A stretch of 64,000 nucleotides of DNA, taken from JABFXX01 sp036489755 (GTDB lineage: Bacteria > Myxococcota_A > Polyangia > Haliangiales > Haliangiaceae). Where the stretch lies: NCBI GenBank assembly GCA_036489755.1, contig DASXFD010000083.1:134347-198346 (forward strand). The letters are read 5' to 3'. Position 1 is the stretch's first letter, and each line of letters begins with the position of its first letter. This document shows positions 21,974 to 32,364 of this stretch, piece by piece. The translations under genes were made by a program, and so were the position numbers. The notes under the pieces are model-generated. The model was not told the DNA's origin, ran no database searches, and saw only the letters and a list, made by a program, of their open reading frames with translations.

Positions 21974-22489
21974 GTGAACGTGAACATGAACCGCACTGTC
22001 GAAGAATCGGCTCGCACGGCGCCGAGGTCGCGCACGCCGGTGTCGATGTTAACGATGTTAACAATCGGCGTTGTCGTGGCAACCGCGGGCGGCGCCGTGG
22101 CAGCGCGCCGCGATTGGATCGGCACGGCCGCGTGCGGGGCATGTCATCCCGCGGAGCTCGCTGCGTGGCAGGCCACGCCGCACGCGAGCACGCGAGCGCG
22201 GTTCGCCGACCAGAAGCCGCAGGCACGTTGCCTCGCGTGTCACGGCACCGGCGAGGCGCCGGCTGGCCCGACGATCGCCGTCGAGGTCGGCTGCGAGGCG
22301 TGTCATGGCGCGGGCTCGGCGTATGCGCCCGACGACGTCATGCGCGATCGGCCGCTCTCTCGCGCGCTCGGCTTGGCCGACCTGTCGACGCCCGCGCTGC
22401 GGGCAGCGCTGTGCAAGAGCTGCCATGCACGCGTGACGACGAGCGCGCCATTCGATCCGATGGCGCCGGTGCACGAGATCAAACCATGA
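21974..22489 (+). CDS. Tetraheme c-type cytochrome
   Basis: 171 residues from GTG 21974; an in-frame ATG at 21986 is equally possible. A membrane-spanning or cleavable segment lies at about 22-42. The mature part has four CxxCH heme c motifs: CGACH (54-58), CLACH (86-90), CEACH (107-111) and CKSCH (147-151), with extra histidines (His70 and others) as possible distal ligands. The arrangement resembles cytochrome c554/NapC-type multiheme domains and doubled CXXCH proteins, with periplasmic electron transfer as the likely role. No partner oxidoreductase is adjacent. Its stop overlaps the ATG of engB (ATGA), so it is translated with a housekeeping GTPase. Confidence 0.88.
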   Translation: MNVNMNRTVEESARTAPRSRTPVSMLTMLTIGVVVATAGGAVAARRDWIGTAACGACHPAELAAWQATPHASTRARFADQKPQARCLACHGTGEAPAGPTIAVEVGCEACHGAGSAYAPDDVMRDRPLSRALGLADLSTPALRAALCKSCHARVTTSAPFDPMAPVHEIKP

Positions 22490-23070
22490 AAGTCCACGCG
22501 CGCTTCATCACGTCCGCAGCCAAGCCGGCTGATTTTCCGCCGGAGCAGCTCCCGGAGCTCGCGATCGTCGGGCGCAGCAACGTCGGCAAGTCGAGCCTCA
22601 TCAACTCGCTCGTCGGCCAGAGTGGGCTCGCGCGCACGTCGCGGACGCCGGGCCGCACGCGGCTCGCGAACTGGTTCGAGGTCGACGGCAGCTTTCACCT
22701 CGTCGATCTGCCGGGCTACGGCTACGCCGCCGTCGACAAGGATCTGCGCGAGAGCTGGCGCGGGCTGATCGAGACGTTTCTCGAGAAGCGCGACGTCTTG
22801 CGCGGCGTGGTGCTGCTCGTCGACATCCGGCGCGGCATCGAGGACGAAGAGCGCGACTTCGTGCCGTGGCTCGCGCAGCAGGAGATTCCGGTCGTCGTCG
22901 CGCTCACGAAGGCCGACAAGCTGCCCAAGAACAAGCGCATGCTCGAGACCGGCAAGGTCAAGCGCGCGCTCGCGCTGAAGCGCGATCCGATCGCGGTGTC
23001 GGCGCAGACCGGCGACGGCATCGACCTGTTGTGGCGCGCGATTCACAAGCAGTTGCTGGACGCAAAATGA
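22486..23070 (+). CDS. engB: Ribosome biogenesis GTP-binding protein EngB (YsxC)
   Basis: 194 residues, normal for EngB/YsxC, a TRAFAC GTPase that helps 50S subunit assembly. G1 GRSNVGKSS, the switch I Thr in RTPGRT, G3 DLPGYG, G4 TKAD and G5 SAQT are all present. The ATG at 22486 overlaps the cytochrome stop; the open frame extends upstream but out of the family. Its own stop overlaps the rimI start (ATGA), giving a three-gene coupled unit. Confidence 0.95.
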   Translation: MKVHARFITSAAKPADFPPEQLPELAIVGRSNVGKSSLINSLVGQSGLARTSRTPGRTRLANWFEVDGSFHLVDLPGYGYAAVDKDLRESWRGLIETFLEKRDVLRGVVLLVDIRRGIEDEERDFVPWLAQQEIPVVVALTKADKLPKNKRMLETGKVKRALALKRDPIAVSAQTGDGIDLLWRAIHKQLLDAK

Positions 23071-23522
23071 TCGCGGTCGCCGGCGCGACACTCGCCGACC
23101 TCGACGAGATCGACGAGATCGAGCGGCTGTCGTTTCCTGCCCCGTGGCCGCGCGAGACGTTCGCGGCCGAGCTGGCGCGCGAGTGGGCGCGCGTCGACGT
23201 CGCGCGCGAGGCCGATCGCATCGTGGCGTTTTGCAACTACTGGCTCGTCACGAACGAGGTCCACGTGCTCGCGATCGCGACGCACCCGTCGGTGCGCGGG
23301 CGCGGCATCGCGCGCGAGCTGCTCGAACGCGTGCTCGCCGGCGGCGTGCGCGTCGGCTGCACGCTCGCGACGCTCGAAGTGAGGCGTTCGAACACGGCCG
23401 CGATCGCGCTCTACGAACGCGCCGGCTTCAAGACGGTGCACGTGCGCGCGCGCTACTACCAGGACGACGGTGAAGACGCGCTCGTGATGCTCGCCGAGCT
23501 CGCGCCCGCTGGCGTAGGCTAG
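23067..23522 (+). CDS. rimI: Ribosomal protein S18 alanine N-acetyltransferase RimI
   Basis: GNAT acetyltransferase of 151 residues. The acetyl-CoA loop is VRGRGIAREL (about 86-96), preceded by the strand VHVLAIATHPS and followed by LEVRRSNTAAIALYERAGFKTVHVRARYY, the RimI signature with the Asn and the Tyr of the active site region. The ATG overlaps the engB stop. Linkage with engB supports a translation-related substrate. Other GNAT substrates cannot be excluded from sequence alone. Confidence 0.88.
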   Translation: MIAVAGATLADLDEIDEIERLSFPAPWPRETFAAELAREWARVDVAREADRIVAFCNYWLVTNEVHVLAIATHPSVRGRGIARELLERVLAGGVRVGCTLATLEVRRSNTAAIALYERAGFKTVHVRARYYQDDGEDALVMLAELAPAGVG

Positions 23523-23528
23523 CGATGC

Positions 23529-25064
23529 ATGGGCGACGAGGTCGAGGCGCTGCGCGCCGAGGTGGCGCGACTGGAAGGCGAGCTACGCGGGACACGGGCG
23601 GTGCACGCCGCGGCGATCGAGAGCTTGCCGTTCGATTTCTGGGCGCGCGATCGCGACGGCGTGTGCGTGAGCGAGAACAGCACGACGCGCGCGAACTGGG
23701 GCAGCCTGCTCGGCAAGCGCCCCGAGGACAGCGATGCAGCGCCCGAGGCGATCGCGGTCTGGATCGCGAACAATACGCGCGCGCTCGCCGGCGAAGTGGT
23801 GCACGGCGACGTCGATTACGTCGTCGGCGGCCAGTTGCGCCACGTGCACAACATCGTCGGTCCGATCCGCCAAGGCGACGACATCGTCGGCACGTTCGGC
23901 GTCAACATCGATCTGACCGAGTTGCGCCGGCTCGAGCGCAAGGTCCGCGAGACGCAGCGACTCGAGACGCTCGGCTTGTTCGCGGGCGGCGTCGCGCACG
24001 ACATCAACAACATCGTGATGGTCGTGCTCGGGATCGCGTCGCTCGCGCGGCGGCGGGCCGCACCCGGCTCGAGCCTCGACGTCGATCTCGAGGCGATCGA
24101 GACGGCGAGCCGGCGCGCGGCCACGATCTGCTCGCAGCTGCTCGCGTTCGCCGGCAAGGGCGATCTCGCGGTCGAGCGACTCGAGCTCGGCGCGGTCGTC
24201 GCCGAAACGCTGCGGCTCGTCGCGCCGTCGATTCCGGCGACCATCGCGATCGACGTCGCCGCGCAGCGCGTCGCGATCGACGCCGACGCCACGCAGCTGC
24301 GCCAGCTCGTCATGAACTTGATACTCAACGCGAGCGAGGCGATCGGCGAGCGCGACGGAACGATCGCGGTGCGCGTCGAGCCCGCGACGCGCGCGATGCT
24401 TGCAGCGGCGGCCGAGGACGATCTCGCGTTCGCGCCCGATCCGGCGCGCGACTACGCCGTGCTCGAGGTCCGCGATACCGGCAGTGGCATGACCGCACAA
24501 ACGCGCGCGCGGATCTTCGAGCCGTTCTTCACGACGAAGGCGCGCGGGCGTGGCCTCGGGCTCGCGGCCGCGCTCGGTACCGTGCGCGCGCACGGCGGCG
24601 GGCTTCACGTCGAGACCGAGCCCGCACGCGGCTCGCGGTTCTACGTGTACCTGCCGCGCAGCTCGCACGGCGCCGAGTCGGCGGCGCACCAAGCTCCGAT
24701 CGAGAGCTGGCGCGGCTCCGGCACGGTCGTGGTGGTCGACGATGACGACGGCGTCGCGGGCGCGGCCGCGCGCATGCTCGGCGAGCTCGGGTTCGATCCG
24801 ATCGTCTGCCGCGGCGGCCGCGAGGCGATCGCCGCCTTCGGCGAGCGCAACGATGTCGCGCTCGTTCTGCTCGATCTGATGATGCCCGGTCTCGACGGCG
24901 CGGCCACGCTGCGGGCGATCCGCGCCACACATCCGCACGTACGCGCCGTGCTCATGAGCGGGTTCCACGAGCTCGCCGAGCCGATCGCCGGCGTGCCGGT
25001 GCTCGCAAAGCCGTTCTCGCTCGACGAGCTCGCGCGCGCAGTTCGCGCCGCGATCAGTAATTGA
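23529..25064 (+). CDS. Hybrid sensor histidine kinase with C-terminal receiver domain
   Basis: 511 residues, no membrane segment. A short coiled coil (1-25) leads into a PAS domain (about 26-135), HisKA with the phospho-acceptor His157 in GVAHDINN, and a HATPase with N box NLILNASEAIGE, G1 DTGSGM, F box FEPFFTTK and G2 GRGLGLAA. A receiver domain starts near residue 400: acidic VVDDDD, phospho-acceptor Asp449 in LLDLMMPGLDG, LMSG and Lys in LAKPF. No output regulator adjoins, so partners must be elsewhere. ATG 23529 is 6 bp after rimI. The 3' end overlaps the convergent PEGA gene by 11 bp. Confidence 0.92.
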   Translation: MGDEVEALRAEVARLEGELRGTRAVHAAAIESLPFDFWARDRDGVCVSENSTTRANWGSLLGKRPEDSDAAPEAIAVWIANNTRALAGEVVHGDVDYVVGGQLRHVHNIVGPIRQGDDIVGTFGVNIDLTELRRLERKVRETQRLETLGLFAGGVAHDINNIVMVVLGIASLARRRAAPGSSLDVDLEAIETASRRAATICSQLLAFAGKGDLAVERLELGAVVAETLRLVAPSIPATIAIDVAAQRVAIDADATQLRQLVMNLILNASEAIGERDGTIAVRVEPATRAMLAAAAEDDLAFAPDPARDYAVLEVRDTGSGMTAQTRARIFEPFFTTKARGRGLGLAAALGTVRAHGGGLHVETEPARGSRFYVYLPRSSHGAESAAHQAPIESWRGSGTVVVVDDDDGVAGAAARMLGELGFDPIVCRGGREAIAAFGERNDVALVLLDLMMPGLDGAATLRAIRATHPHVRAVLMSGFHELAEPIAGVPVLAKPFSLDELARAVRAAISN

Positions 25065-25878
25065 GGACGACCGGCACCATGTTCGACGGCTGCGGGCGCG
25101 TCGCATAATAGATGCCACCGCCGGCGGCGCCCGCGACGAGGATCGTGCCGATCGCGAGCACGTACCAGTGCGCATACCAGGCGACGTGCGACGTCCGCGT
25201 CAGCGTCGCCTCGACCTTGAGCGCGCCGTCCGGCGGCAAGTCGACGCGCGTCTGGAACGGCGTGAAGCCGTCCTTCTCGATCCGGATCGCGTAGCTCGCG
25301 GGCGCGTGCAGCTTGAGCGGCGGGATCGGCGTCCGGCCTTTCGGCTGCTTGTCGATCGTGACGAGCGCGCCGACCTGCGACGCGATGATGTCGATCACGC
25401 CGAACCGCAAGAAGTCGCTCGGCGGGAGCAGCCTCGCCAGGTAGTACGAGATCTGATCGTCGGTCGGCGTGCTGCCGCTCGCGAGCGAATCGGCGACGCG
25501 CGCGGTGACCGCGTGATCGGCGACCTCGATGCGCTGCATCGTCAAGATCACGTCGCCGAGCTCGCTGACGCCGACGAGCAAGACCTCGGCTGCGCCGACG
25601 CGCGCGCCGATCCGCGACACGCATTCGGCGTCGCCCGCGCACTTCGACAGGGATTCGGTGAGGCGATCGCCATACGTCGCGCGCACCTGATCGGGACCGA
25701 GCACCTGCAGCGACGTCTGCTTCGACAGCGTCGACACGATGCGGTTCGCGATGCCCGACAGCGCCGAGCTGCCCGAGCGAAACTCGAGCACGATCACTTT
25801 GCGCTTCGGATCGGGATTCGCGAGTACCACGTTGGCGAGCGCCATCAAGCACGCGAGCGCGGCGACGAAGCGCTTCAT
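25054..25878 (-). CDS. Exported PEGA-domain-like protein with C-terminal membrane segment
   Basis: 274 residues. Signal peptide about 1-20 (KRFVAALACLMALANVVLA). Residues 25-140 look like the FlgO/DUF-type or TolB-N-like periplasmic fold (VIVLEFRSGSSALSGIANRIVSTLSKQ, LLVGVSELGDVILTMQRIEV), often read as a sensor of peptidoglycan or signals. Residues about 165-225 match a PEGA domain (GALVTIDKQPKGRTPIPPLKL...SYAIRIEKDGFTPFQTRVDL). One membrane helix lies near 238-260. The ATG overlaps the stop of the upstream lipoprotein gene (ATGA). In myxobacteria such proteins often lie next to Ser/Thr kinases, as here. Confidence 0.82.
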   Translation of the reverse strand: MKRFVAALACLMALANVVLANPDPKRKVIVLEFRSGSSALSGIANRIVSTLSKQTSLQVLGPDQVRATYGDRLTESLSKCAGDAECVSRIGARVGAAEVLLVGVSELGDVILTMQRIEVADHAVTARVADSLASGSTPTDDQISYYLARLLPPSDFLRFGVIDIIASQVGALVTIDKQPKGRTPIPPLKLHAPASYAIRIEKDGFTPFQTRVDLPPDGALKVEATLTRTSHVAWYAHWYVLAIGTILVAGAAGGGIYYATRPQPSNMVPVVLNY

Positions 25879-27506
25879 CGCGCTCCAAACAGCGCGCCGA
25901 CGGAGATCGGCATGTATGTCCCTTGGGTGGGATTCTGCCCGTCGGGCGCGTCGTCGCACGCCCAGTTCTTGAACGGTGTCTCGTTGACGCCCGACGTCGT
26001 CGGGCCGATCGTGAGATCGCACTCGGTGCGCACGCGCTGGGCGACCGTCGTCGTCGCGAAGTCGAACAGCTGCCAGTCGCCGGTCGTCACGTCGAGGCAC
26101 GGCAGCACGACCTCGTTGCCGTCGACGAGCGATTGGATGAAGTAGCGCGTCTGCAGCACCACGCTCACGTACTCGCCGCCGGGCAGCGCGACGAGATCGA
26201 GCGGCGTCATCGCGAGCGACTTCAAGACCTGCGCGTGCTGGCGTCCCGGATCGTCGGTCGATACGATCGTCTCGCGCGGCTCGGGAAGATCGACGGAGAT
26301 CAGCGCGCTGAAGTCGTCGGTCGGGATCGATTGCACGATCAGATGCGCGCCGTCGGAGACGTACGCGATCTCGGCCGTCATGTCCGTGCAGTCGGCCGTC
26401 GCGCCGGTCGAGCAGGAGCCGGAATCGCCTTCTGCATCGATCGTGCACTGCGCCGTCGACGGTGCGGTACCGGCGGCCCAGATGTGCTGGCCGGCGACCG
26501 TGACGACCGCGGCGCGCGACAGCATCGAGACCATCGAGAACTTCGCATTGCTGAGGCTCGCGATCTCGCCCTCGCACGGCAGCGCCGCGTACAGCGTGCC
26601 GTTGTCGGGATCCGCGCCGAGATCGGAGACCGCTTCCGCCAGCGCCATCGGCGACAGCGTCGATCCCGGCGACGCGACCTCGACGGTCACCAGCATCGAC
26701 GTGCCCGTGCACGCGTCGGTCGAGCTTGCCGGCGCGACGACGCGATCAACGAGCCCGCTCGCGACCTGGCCGCCCTTGCCGTCGGGGCCGACGGTGACGC
26801 GATCGACGGCCGCACCGGTTGCCGTCTGGACGGTCCCCGTATCGAGATCGACGATCGATAGGCCCATCGAGTGCGCGACCGCGACCATATGCGTGCCGGG
26901 CACCGGCGCGGCATCGCTGATCATGCCCGGGATCGAGATCGGGTTGCCCATCGGCATGTTGGTGGCGGTCTCGATCACCTGCAGCGCGTTCGTGCTCGCG
27001 ACGACGAGCATCTCGCCGCCGACGGAGATCGCGAGCTGCGGCGAGCCGATGCCGCCGAGCGTGCCTTGAAAGCTCGGATCGCGCGCGTCGAGCGTCGGAT
27101 CGTAGGAATAGAGCCCGGAGCCCGAGGCCGTGTACACGAACGGCCGGCGCACCGGCAGCGATAGCGTCGTGGTCTGATCGCCGACGATATCGATCGGCTC
27201 GTCGGCCTCGCCGACCCCGACGAGCCGGCTCTCGTCGTCGTGAAACAGCACGTCGATCAAGACGTCGGATCCGACGGGCAGCTCGCCAGCGGTCGCCGAC
27301 GTGCCGCCTGATCCGCCGCTCGAGCCGAGCAAGCTCGTGTTGGTGACGGTGCCGATCGTCGGCGACGACGCGACGACGCTGATCGTCGACATGTTCTCGG
27401 GCCGCAGCGCTGCCGTCGACGGCAGCGATAGATCGAGATCTAGCGCGCCGGTCTTTTGACAAGCCACGCAGGCGTACGCGCAGCCAAGGACGAGCGCAGT
27501 CCGCAT
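25875..27506 (-). CDS. Large putative lipoprotein with propeller-like repeats
   Basis: 543 residues, with MRTALVLGCAYACVAC giving a signal peptide and a lipobox Cys near residue 16. After a Ser/Gly/Thr linker the sequence shows repeating strands of a beta-propeller kind (FVYTASGSGLYSYDPTLD, ISVGGEMLVVASTNALQVIE, MVAVAHSMGLSIVDLDTG), ending with a Cys-containing region. It is coupled to the PEGA gene by ATGA. Probable cell-envelope protein; no enzyme motif is visible. Its start diverges from the Ser/Thr kinase gene. Confidence 0.78.
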   Translation of the reverse strand: MRTALVLGCAYACVACQKTGALDLDLSLPSTAALRPENMSTISVVASSPTIGTVTNTSLLGSSGGSGGTSATAGELPVGSDVLIDVLFHDDESRLVGVGEADEPIDIVGDQTTTLSLPVRRPFVYTASGSGLYSYDPTLDARDPSFQGTLGGIGSPQLAISVGGEMLVVASTNALQVIETATNMPMGNPISIPGMISDAAPVPGTHMVAVAHSMGLSIVDLDTGTVQTATGAAVDRVTVGPDGKGGQVASGLVDRVVAPASSTDACTGTSMLVTVEVASPGSTLSPMALAEAVSDLGADPDNGTLYAALPCEGEIASLSNAKFSMVSMLSRAAVVTVAGQHIWAAGTAPSTAQCTIDAEGDSGSCSTGATADCTDMTAEIAYVSDGAHLIVQSIPTDDFSALISVDLPEPRETIVSTDDPGRQHAQVLKSLAMTPLDLVALPGGEYVSVVLQTRYFIQSLVDGNEVVLPCLDVTTGDWQLFDFATTTVAQRVRTECDLTIGPTTSGVNETPFKNWACDDAPDGQNPTQGTYMPISVGALFGAR

Positions 27507-27533
27507 GAGCCGGAGCGTGAAGCTACCAAACTC

Positions 27534-27547
27534 GTGCCGTTCGGCAC
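27534..27547. promoter_or_regulatory. 14-bp palindrome in divergent intergenic region
   Basis: GTGCCGTTCGGCAC is a perfect inverted repeat with 6-bp arms, 28 bp before the start of the lipoprotein gene (25875-27506, minus). It is suitable for a dimeric regulator, but chance in GC-rich DNA is possible. Confidence 0.35.
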
Positions 27548-27611
27548 AACCACGCGGATCACAACGAGATAAACGGAAATCGACAGATCGCTCGGTGTTT
27601 CGGTGTGATGG

Positions 27612-27639
27612 TTGTACTGTTGGCTCCCCGAGTTAGGAT
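27612..27639 (+). promoter_or_regulatory. Putative sigma-70 promoter for the Ser/Thr kinase gene
   Basis: -35 TTGTAC (27612-27617), 16-bp spacer, -10 TAGGAT (27634-27639). The expected transcript would start about 6-8 bp before the proposed GTG at 27654, which supports that start over an in-frame codon at 27612 lying inside the -35 box. Confidence 0.5.
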
Positions 27640-27653
27640 CCGGGAACATCCGC

Positions 27654-29522
27654 GTGCAGCCGTCTATCGAAAAGGGCCAGAGCGGCCCGTTCGGCCGCGT
27701 CGAGCCCCCGCTTCCGCAGGTGTTCGGGCGCTATTTGCTCGTGCAGCGGTTGTCGCGCGGCGGCATGGGGGAGATTTTCCTCGCGAAGCACGGCCTTGCC
27801 GGGTTCGAGAAGCTCGCGGTCATCAAGAAAGTGCTTCCGCACTTGGCCGCGGACGCGCAGTTCATTTCGCGCTTCGTCGATGAAGCGCAGGTCGCGATCA
27901 AGCTACAGCACGTCAACATCGCGCAGGTGTTCGAGGTCGGCCGCGTCGGCGACGAATATTTTTTGGCGCTCGAGTACGTCGAGGGCCGCGATCTGCGCCG
28001 CACGCTCGGGCTGCTCGGCCAACGCAAGACCCGGCTGCCCGTCGATCTCGCGCTGTTCATCGGCCGCGAGCTCGCGAACGGCCTCGCATACGCGCATCGC
28101 CGGACCAGCGCGGACGGCGCGTCGCTCAACCTCGTGCACTGCGATATCTCGCCGCCGAACGTGCTCGTGTCGTTCGAAGGCGAGACCAAAGTCATCGACT
28201 TCGGCATCGCGAAGAGCGCGATCCGCGGCACGGTCACCGATCCGAAGATGGGCTTCGGCAAGTTCGGCTATATGGCGCCGGAGCAGCTGATCCGCGGCGG
28301 CACCGTCGATCACCGCACCGACATTTACGCGGCGGGCGTCGTGCTCTACGAGCTGCTCACGGGCAAGCGGCTCTACGAAGCGGGCCCCGAGCCCGACTAC
28401 CGTGCGCTCGCGAAGAAGGTCGCCAAGGGCGAGCACGACATGCCGTCGGAGCTCGACCGCGTGCTCGCGCCGTACGACGATCTCGTCGCGACCGCGCTGC
28501 GCCCGAAGCAGGAAGACCGCTACCAGAGCGCCGCCGAGCTGCGCGACTCGATCCAGCAGTGCCTCGTCGCCGTGAACCCGACGATCTCGACCGACCAGCT
28601 CGGCTCGTTCATGCGCGACCTGTTCAGCGAGGAGATGACCGCGCAGAAAGAGCTGCACGATCGGATCGCGAAGGCGCACCTCGACGACTTCAAGGAACAG
28701 CTGACGACGCAAACCGGCACGACGGTGTCGTTCGCGTTCGCGAACCTGCCGTTGCAGGCACCGCCGGAGCCGCCGCCGCCGCCTCGGCCACCGGTGATTC
28801 GCGCGAAGACCGCCGACCCGGCGCCGCCGAAGCCGCGCGCGCCGACCGCGCCGACCGACATGCTGCCGCACCGGATCCCGGCGACGCAGGGCGTCGAGAT
28901 CGATCTCCTCGCCGACGGCACCGGCGCCGTGCACGACCTGCTCGAAGCCGGCGTGCTGCGGCCGCGCCGCGGCAAGCTGTTCGCCGTGCTCGCGATCGCG
29001 ATGGTCGTCGTGGTCGGCGGCGTGTATGCGATGACGCGGCCGTCATCGTCGTCGAGCGCATCGGCGGCGGCCGGCAAGCCCGTCGCGGCCACGCAAGTCG
29101 CACACGTCACCGTGGCGCCGATCCCGCCGTCGGAGCAGGACCTCGCTCCGGGTAGCGCCACGATCGTGGCGATCGCCGGCAGCGCGACGGTCGCGGAGAC
29201 CGGGCCGGGCGCGCCCACCGCCGAGCCGGCCAAGACCGAAGCGCACAAGAAGCCCGCGACCGAGCCGGCGCACGTGCAGCACCACGCGATCCATCACGTC
29301 GCGACGCTCGAGCCCAGGCACGAGCCGCTGACGCGCGACGCGGTTGCCGCGAAGCTGCGCGCGGTCAAGCACGAGTACGACCTCTACAAGGCGAAGAACG
29401 GCGGACGGCTCGAGAACGAGTGGAACGATCTCGAGGTGTTCATGAACTTCCAGCTTCGGAACGACAATCTCGACGAGGCATCTCGGCGCATCGACGCGTT
29501 TCGCGCGAAGATGAAAGATTGA
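27654..29522 (+). CDS. Membrane-anchored Ser/Thr protein kinase (non-RD type)
   Basis: 622 residues. The kinase domain spans about 26-300: Gly loop LSRGGMGE (33-40), the VIKK lysine (58 or 59), catalytic loop HCDISPPN (162-169) with Asp164, DFG 182-184 and APE 208-210. The residue before the catalytic Asp is Cys where most Ser/Thr kinases have Arg, so activation-loop control may differ. A Pro-rich linker, one membrane helix near 437-457 (FAVLAIAMVVVVGGVYAM) and a His/Ala/Glu-rich external region ending in a helical segment follow. The upstream GTG is chosen because the frame before it overlaps promoter-like sequence. Faces an envelope lipoprotein/PEGA pair, possible partners. Confidence 0.9.
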   Translation: MQPSIEKGQSGPFGRVEPPLPQVFGRYLLVQRLSRGGMGEIFLAKHGLAGFEKLAVIKKVLPHLAADAQFISRFVDEAQVAIKLQHVNIAQVFEVGRVGDEYFLALEYVEGRDLRRTLGLLGQRKTRLPVDLALFIGRELANGLAYAHRRTSADGASLNLVHCDISPPNVLVSFEGETKVIDFGIAKSAIRGTVTDPKMGFGKFGYMAPEQLIRGGTVDHRTDIYAAGVVLYELLTGKRLYEAGPEPDYRALAKKVAKGEHDMPSELDRVLAPYDDLVATALRPKQEDRYQSAAELRDSIQQCLVAVNPTISTDQLGSFMRDLFSEEMTAQKELHDRIAKAHLDDFKEQLTTQTGTTVSFAFANLPLQAPPEPPPPPRPPVIRAKTADPAPPKPRAPTAPTDMLPHRIPATQGVEIDLLADGTGAVHDLLEAGVLRPRRGKLFAVLAIAMVVVVGGVYAMTRPSSSSSASAAAGKPVAATQVAHVTVAPIPPSEQDLAPGSATIVAIAGSATVAETGPGAPTAEPAKTEAHKKPATEPAHVQHHAIHHVATLEPRHEPLTRDAVAAKLRAVKHEYDLYKAKNGGRLENEWNDLEVFMNFQLRNDNLDEASRRIDAFRAKMKD

Positions 29523-29650
29523 GCCGAGCGCTCGCGCTCGCTCGACAAAGAGCCGCTTTTTCCGCGCCGGAAACCGTTCGGAAACATCCGATGCGGTAAC
29601 GATCTGGGCATGAAGCCGAGCGAGCGATCCACCGCGGCAGCGAGCGGATC

Positions 29651-29989
29651 ATGAAAAAGGTCGAGGCGATCATCAAGCCGTTCAAGCTCGACGAGGTCAA
29701 AGAGCGGCTCGCCGAGATCGGCGTGCACGGCATGACGGTCACCGAGGTGAAGGGCTTCGGCCGCACCGGCGGCAAGAAAGAGGTCTATCGCGGCTCGGCC
29801 TACGTCGTCGATTTCGTGCCCAAGGTGAAGATCGAGATCCTGGTGCCGAACGACAACGTGCAGCAGGTCGTGAACGTGATCACCGAGGCTGCGCGCACCG
29901 GCAAGATCGGCGACGGCAAGATCTTCATCCTGCCCGTCGACGAAGTCATTCGTATCCGCACCGGCGAGACCGGTGAAGACGCCATCTAG
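29651..29989 (+). CDS. glnB: Nitrogen regulatory protein P-II
   Basis: 112 residues, same length as E. coli GlnB. It senses 2-oxoglutarate, ATP/ADP and, through uridylylation, glutamine. The T-loop carries YRGSAYVVDF with Tyr51 at the uridylylation position; the B-loop TGKIGDGKIF and C-terminal RIRTGE are canonical. Its gene is 15 bp upstream of glnA, so it probably controls glutamine synthetase and its transcription. I found no sigma-54 -24/-12 element in the 128 bp upstream. Confidence 0.96.
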   Translation: MKKVEAIIKPFKLDEVKERLAEIGVHGMTVTEVKGFGRTGGKKEVYRGSAYVVDFVPKVKIEILVPNDNVQQVVNVITEAARTGKIGDGKIFILPVDEVIRIRTGETGEDAI

Positions 29990-29993
29990 TACC

Positions 29994-30002
29994 GAGGAGA
30001 GG
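29994..30002 (+). promoter_or_regulatory. Strong ribosome binding site of glnA
   Basis: GAGGAGAGG lies 2 nt before ATG 30005, one of the clearest Shine-Dalgarno sequences here. It fixes the glnA start and suggests translation independent of glnB. Confidence 0.7.
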
Positions 30003-30004
30003 CC

Positions 30005-31417
<1,413 letters not shown>

Positions 31418-31509
31418 CCAAAGCTTGTAACTCGGCGCGCTCGCTGGCAGAATCGTAGAATCTGGGGGCGGGTCAAGCACTAGACGCCCGGTCGTATCTG
31501 TCCGGAGAC

Positions 31510-32364
31510 GTGTTCCGAGTTACCTGCGTGGATTTTCGTAAGCCACCTCTGAGCCCGGCCGCGTCGTTCGCGGGCTGGTCGGCGTTGATCGGGTTTGGAG
31601 CTCGAACGCGCGTGCCGCGACCACTGCGCGCGCCCGCGTATCGAGCGTTCGCGCGTGCCGTCGGCGCGGATCTCGGCGAGGTCGAGCTCGAGCTCGCCGC
31701 GTACGACACGTTCGGCGACTTCTTCGCGCGCAAGCTCAAAGCAGACGCGCGGCCACTCGCCCCCGACGACGCCGCGCTGATCGCGCCATGTGATGGCGTG
31801 ATCGCGGCGCTCGGCACGGTGACCGATGGCACGCTCGTCCAGGCGAAGGGATTGAATTATCGGCTCGCCGATCTCGTCGTCGACGACGAGATGGCCGAGC
31901 GCTTCGACGGCGGCAGCTACACGACGATCTACTTGTCGCCGCGCGATTATCACCGCGTGCACGCGCCGACGAGCGGCCGGATCGTCGCGTACGACTACGT
32001 GCCCGGCGAGCTGTGGCCGGTGAATCCGCGCGTCGCGTCGCGGCGCGAAGGTCTGTTCACGCAGAACGAGCGCGTCGTGATCTGGCTCGAATCGGATCGC
32101 GCGGGCACGATCGCGGTCGTGATGGTCGGTGCGACCGGCGTCGGAAATATTCGGCTCGCGCATGCCGAGGATTCGGTGACGTGGCGCCATGCGGGCGAGC
32201 GTCGCCGCATCGAGCTCGACGCGCGAGTCGAGCGCGGCGACGAGCTCGGCGCATTTCGGCTCGGCTCGACGGTCGTGATGGTGTTCGAGCCGAACGCCGT
32301 GACGCTCGCCGGCGAGCTCGGCCAGACCGTGCGCTTCGGCGAAGGTCTCGGAGGGATCGCGTAG
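31510..32364 (+). CDS. psd: Phosphatidylserine decarboxylase (proenzyme)
   Basis: 284 residues from GTG. Converts phosphatidylserine to phosphatidylethanolamine at the inner membrane. The conserved DYHRVHAP motif (active-site His) is near residue 136-143 and the self-cleavage site is LGST at 251-254 (Gly252-Ser253), where Ser becomes the pyruvoyl group. The N-terminal FFARKLKADARP segment and CDGVI strand are typical. The TAG stop overlaps the GTG of the next gene (TAGTG). No pssA adjoins. Confidence 0.95.
   Translation: MFRVTCVDFRKPPLSPAASFAGWSALIGFGARTRVPRPLRAPAYRAFARAVGADLGEVELELAAYDTFGDFFARKLKADARPLAPDDAALIAPCDGVIAALGTVTDGTLVQAKGLNYRLADLVVDDEMAERFDGGSYTTIYLSPRDYHRVHAPTSGRIVAYDYVPGELWPVNPRVASRREGLFTQNERVVIWLESDRAGTIAVVMVGATGVGNIRLAHAEDSVTWRHAGERRRIELDARVERGDELGAFRLGSTVVMVFEPNAVTLAGELGQTVRFGEGLGGIA

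Noticed and set aside
29523..29650. Sigma-54 promoter for glnB-glnA
   Set aside because: No TGGCAC-N5-TTGCA type element is present, so I do not claim nitrogen control through sigma-54.
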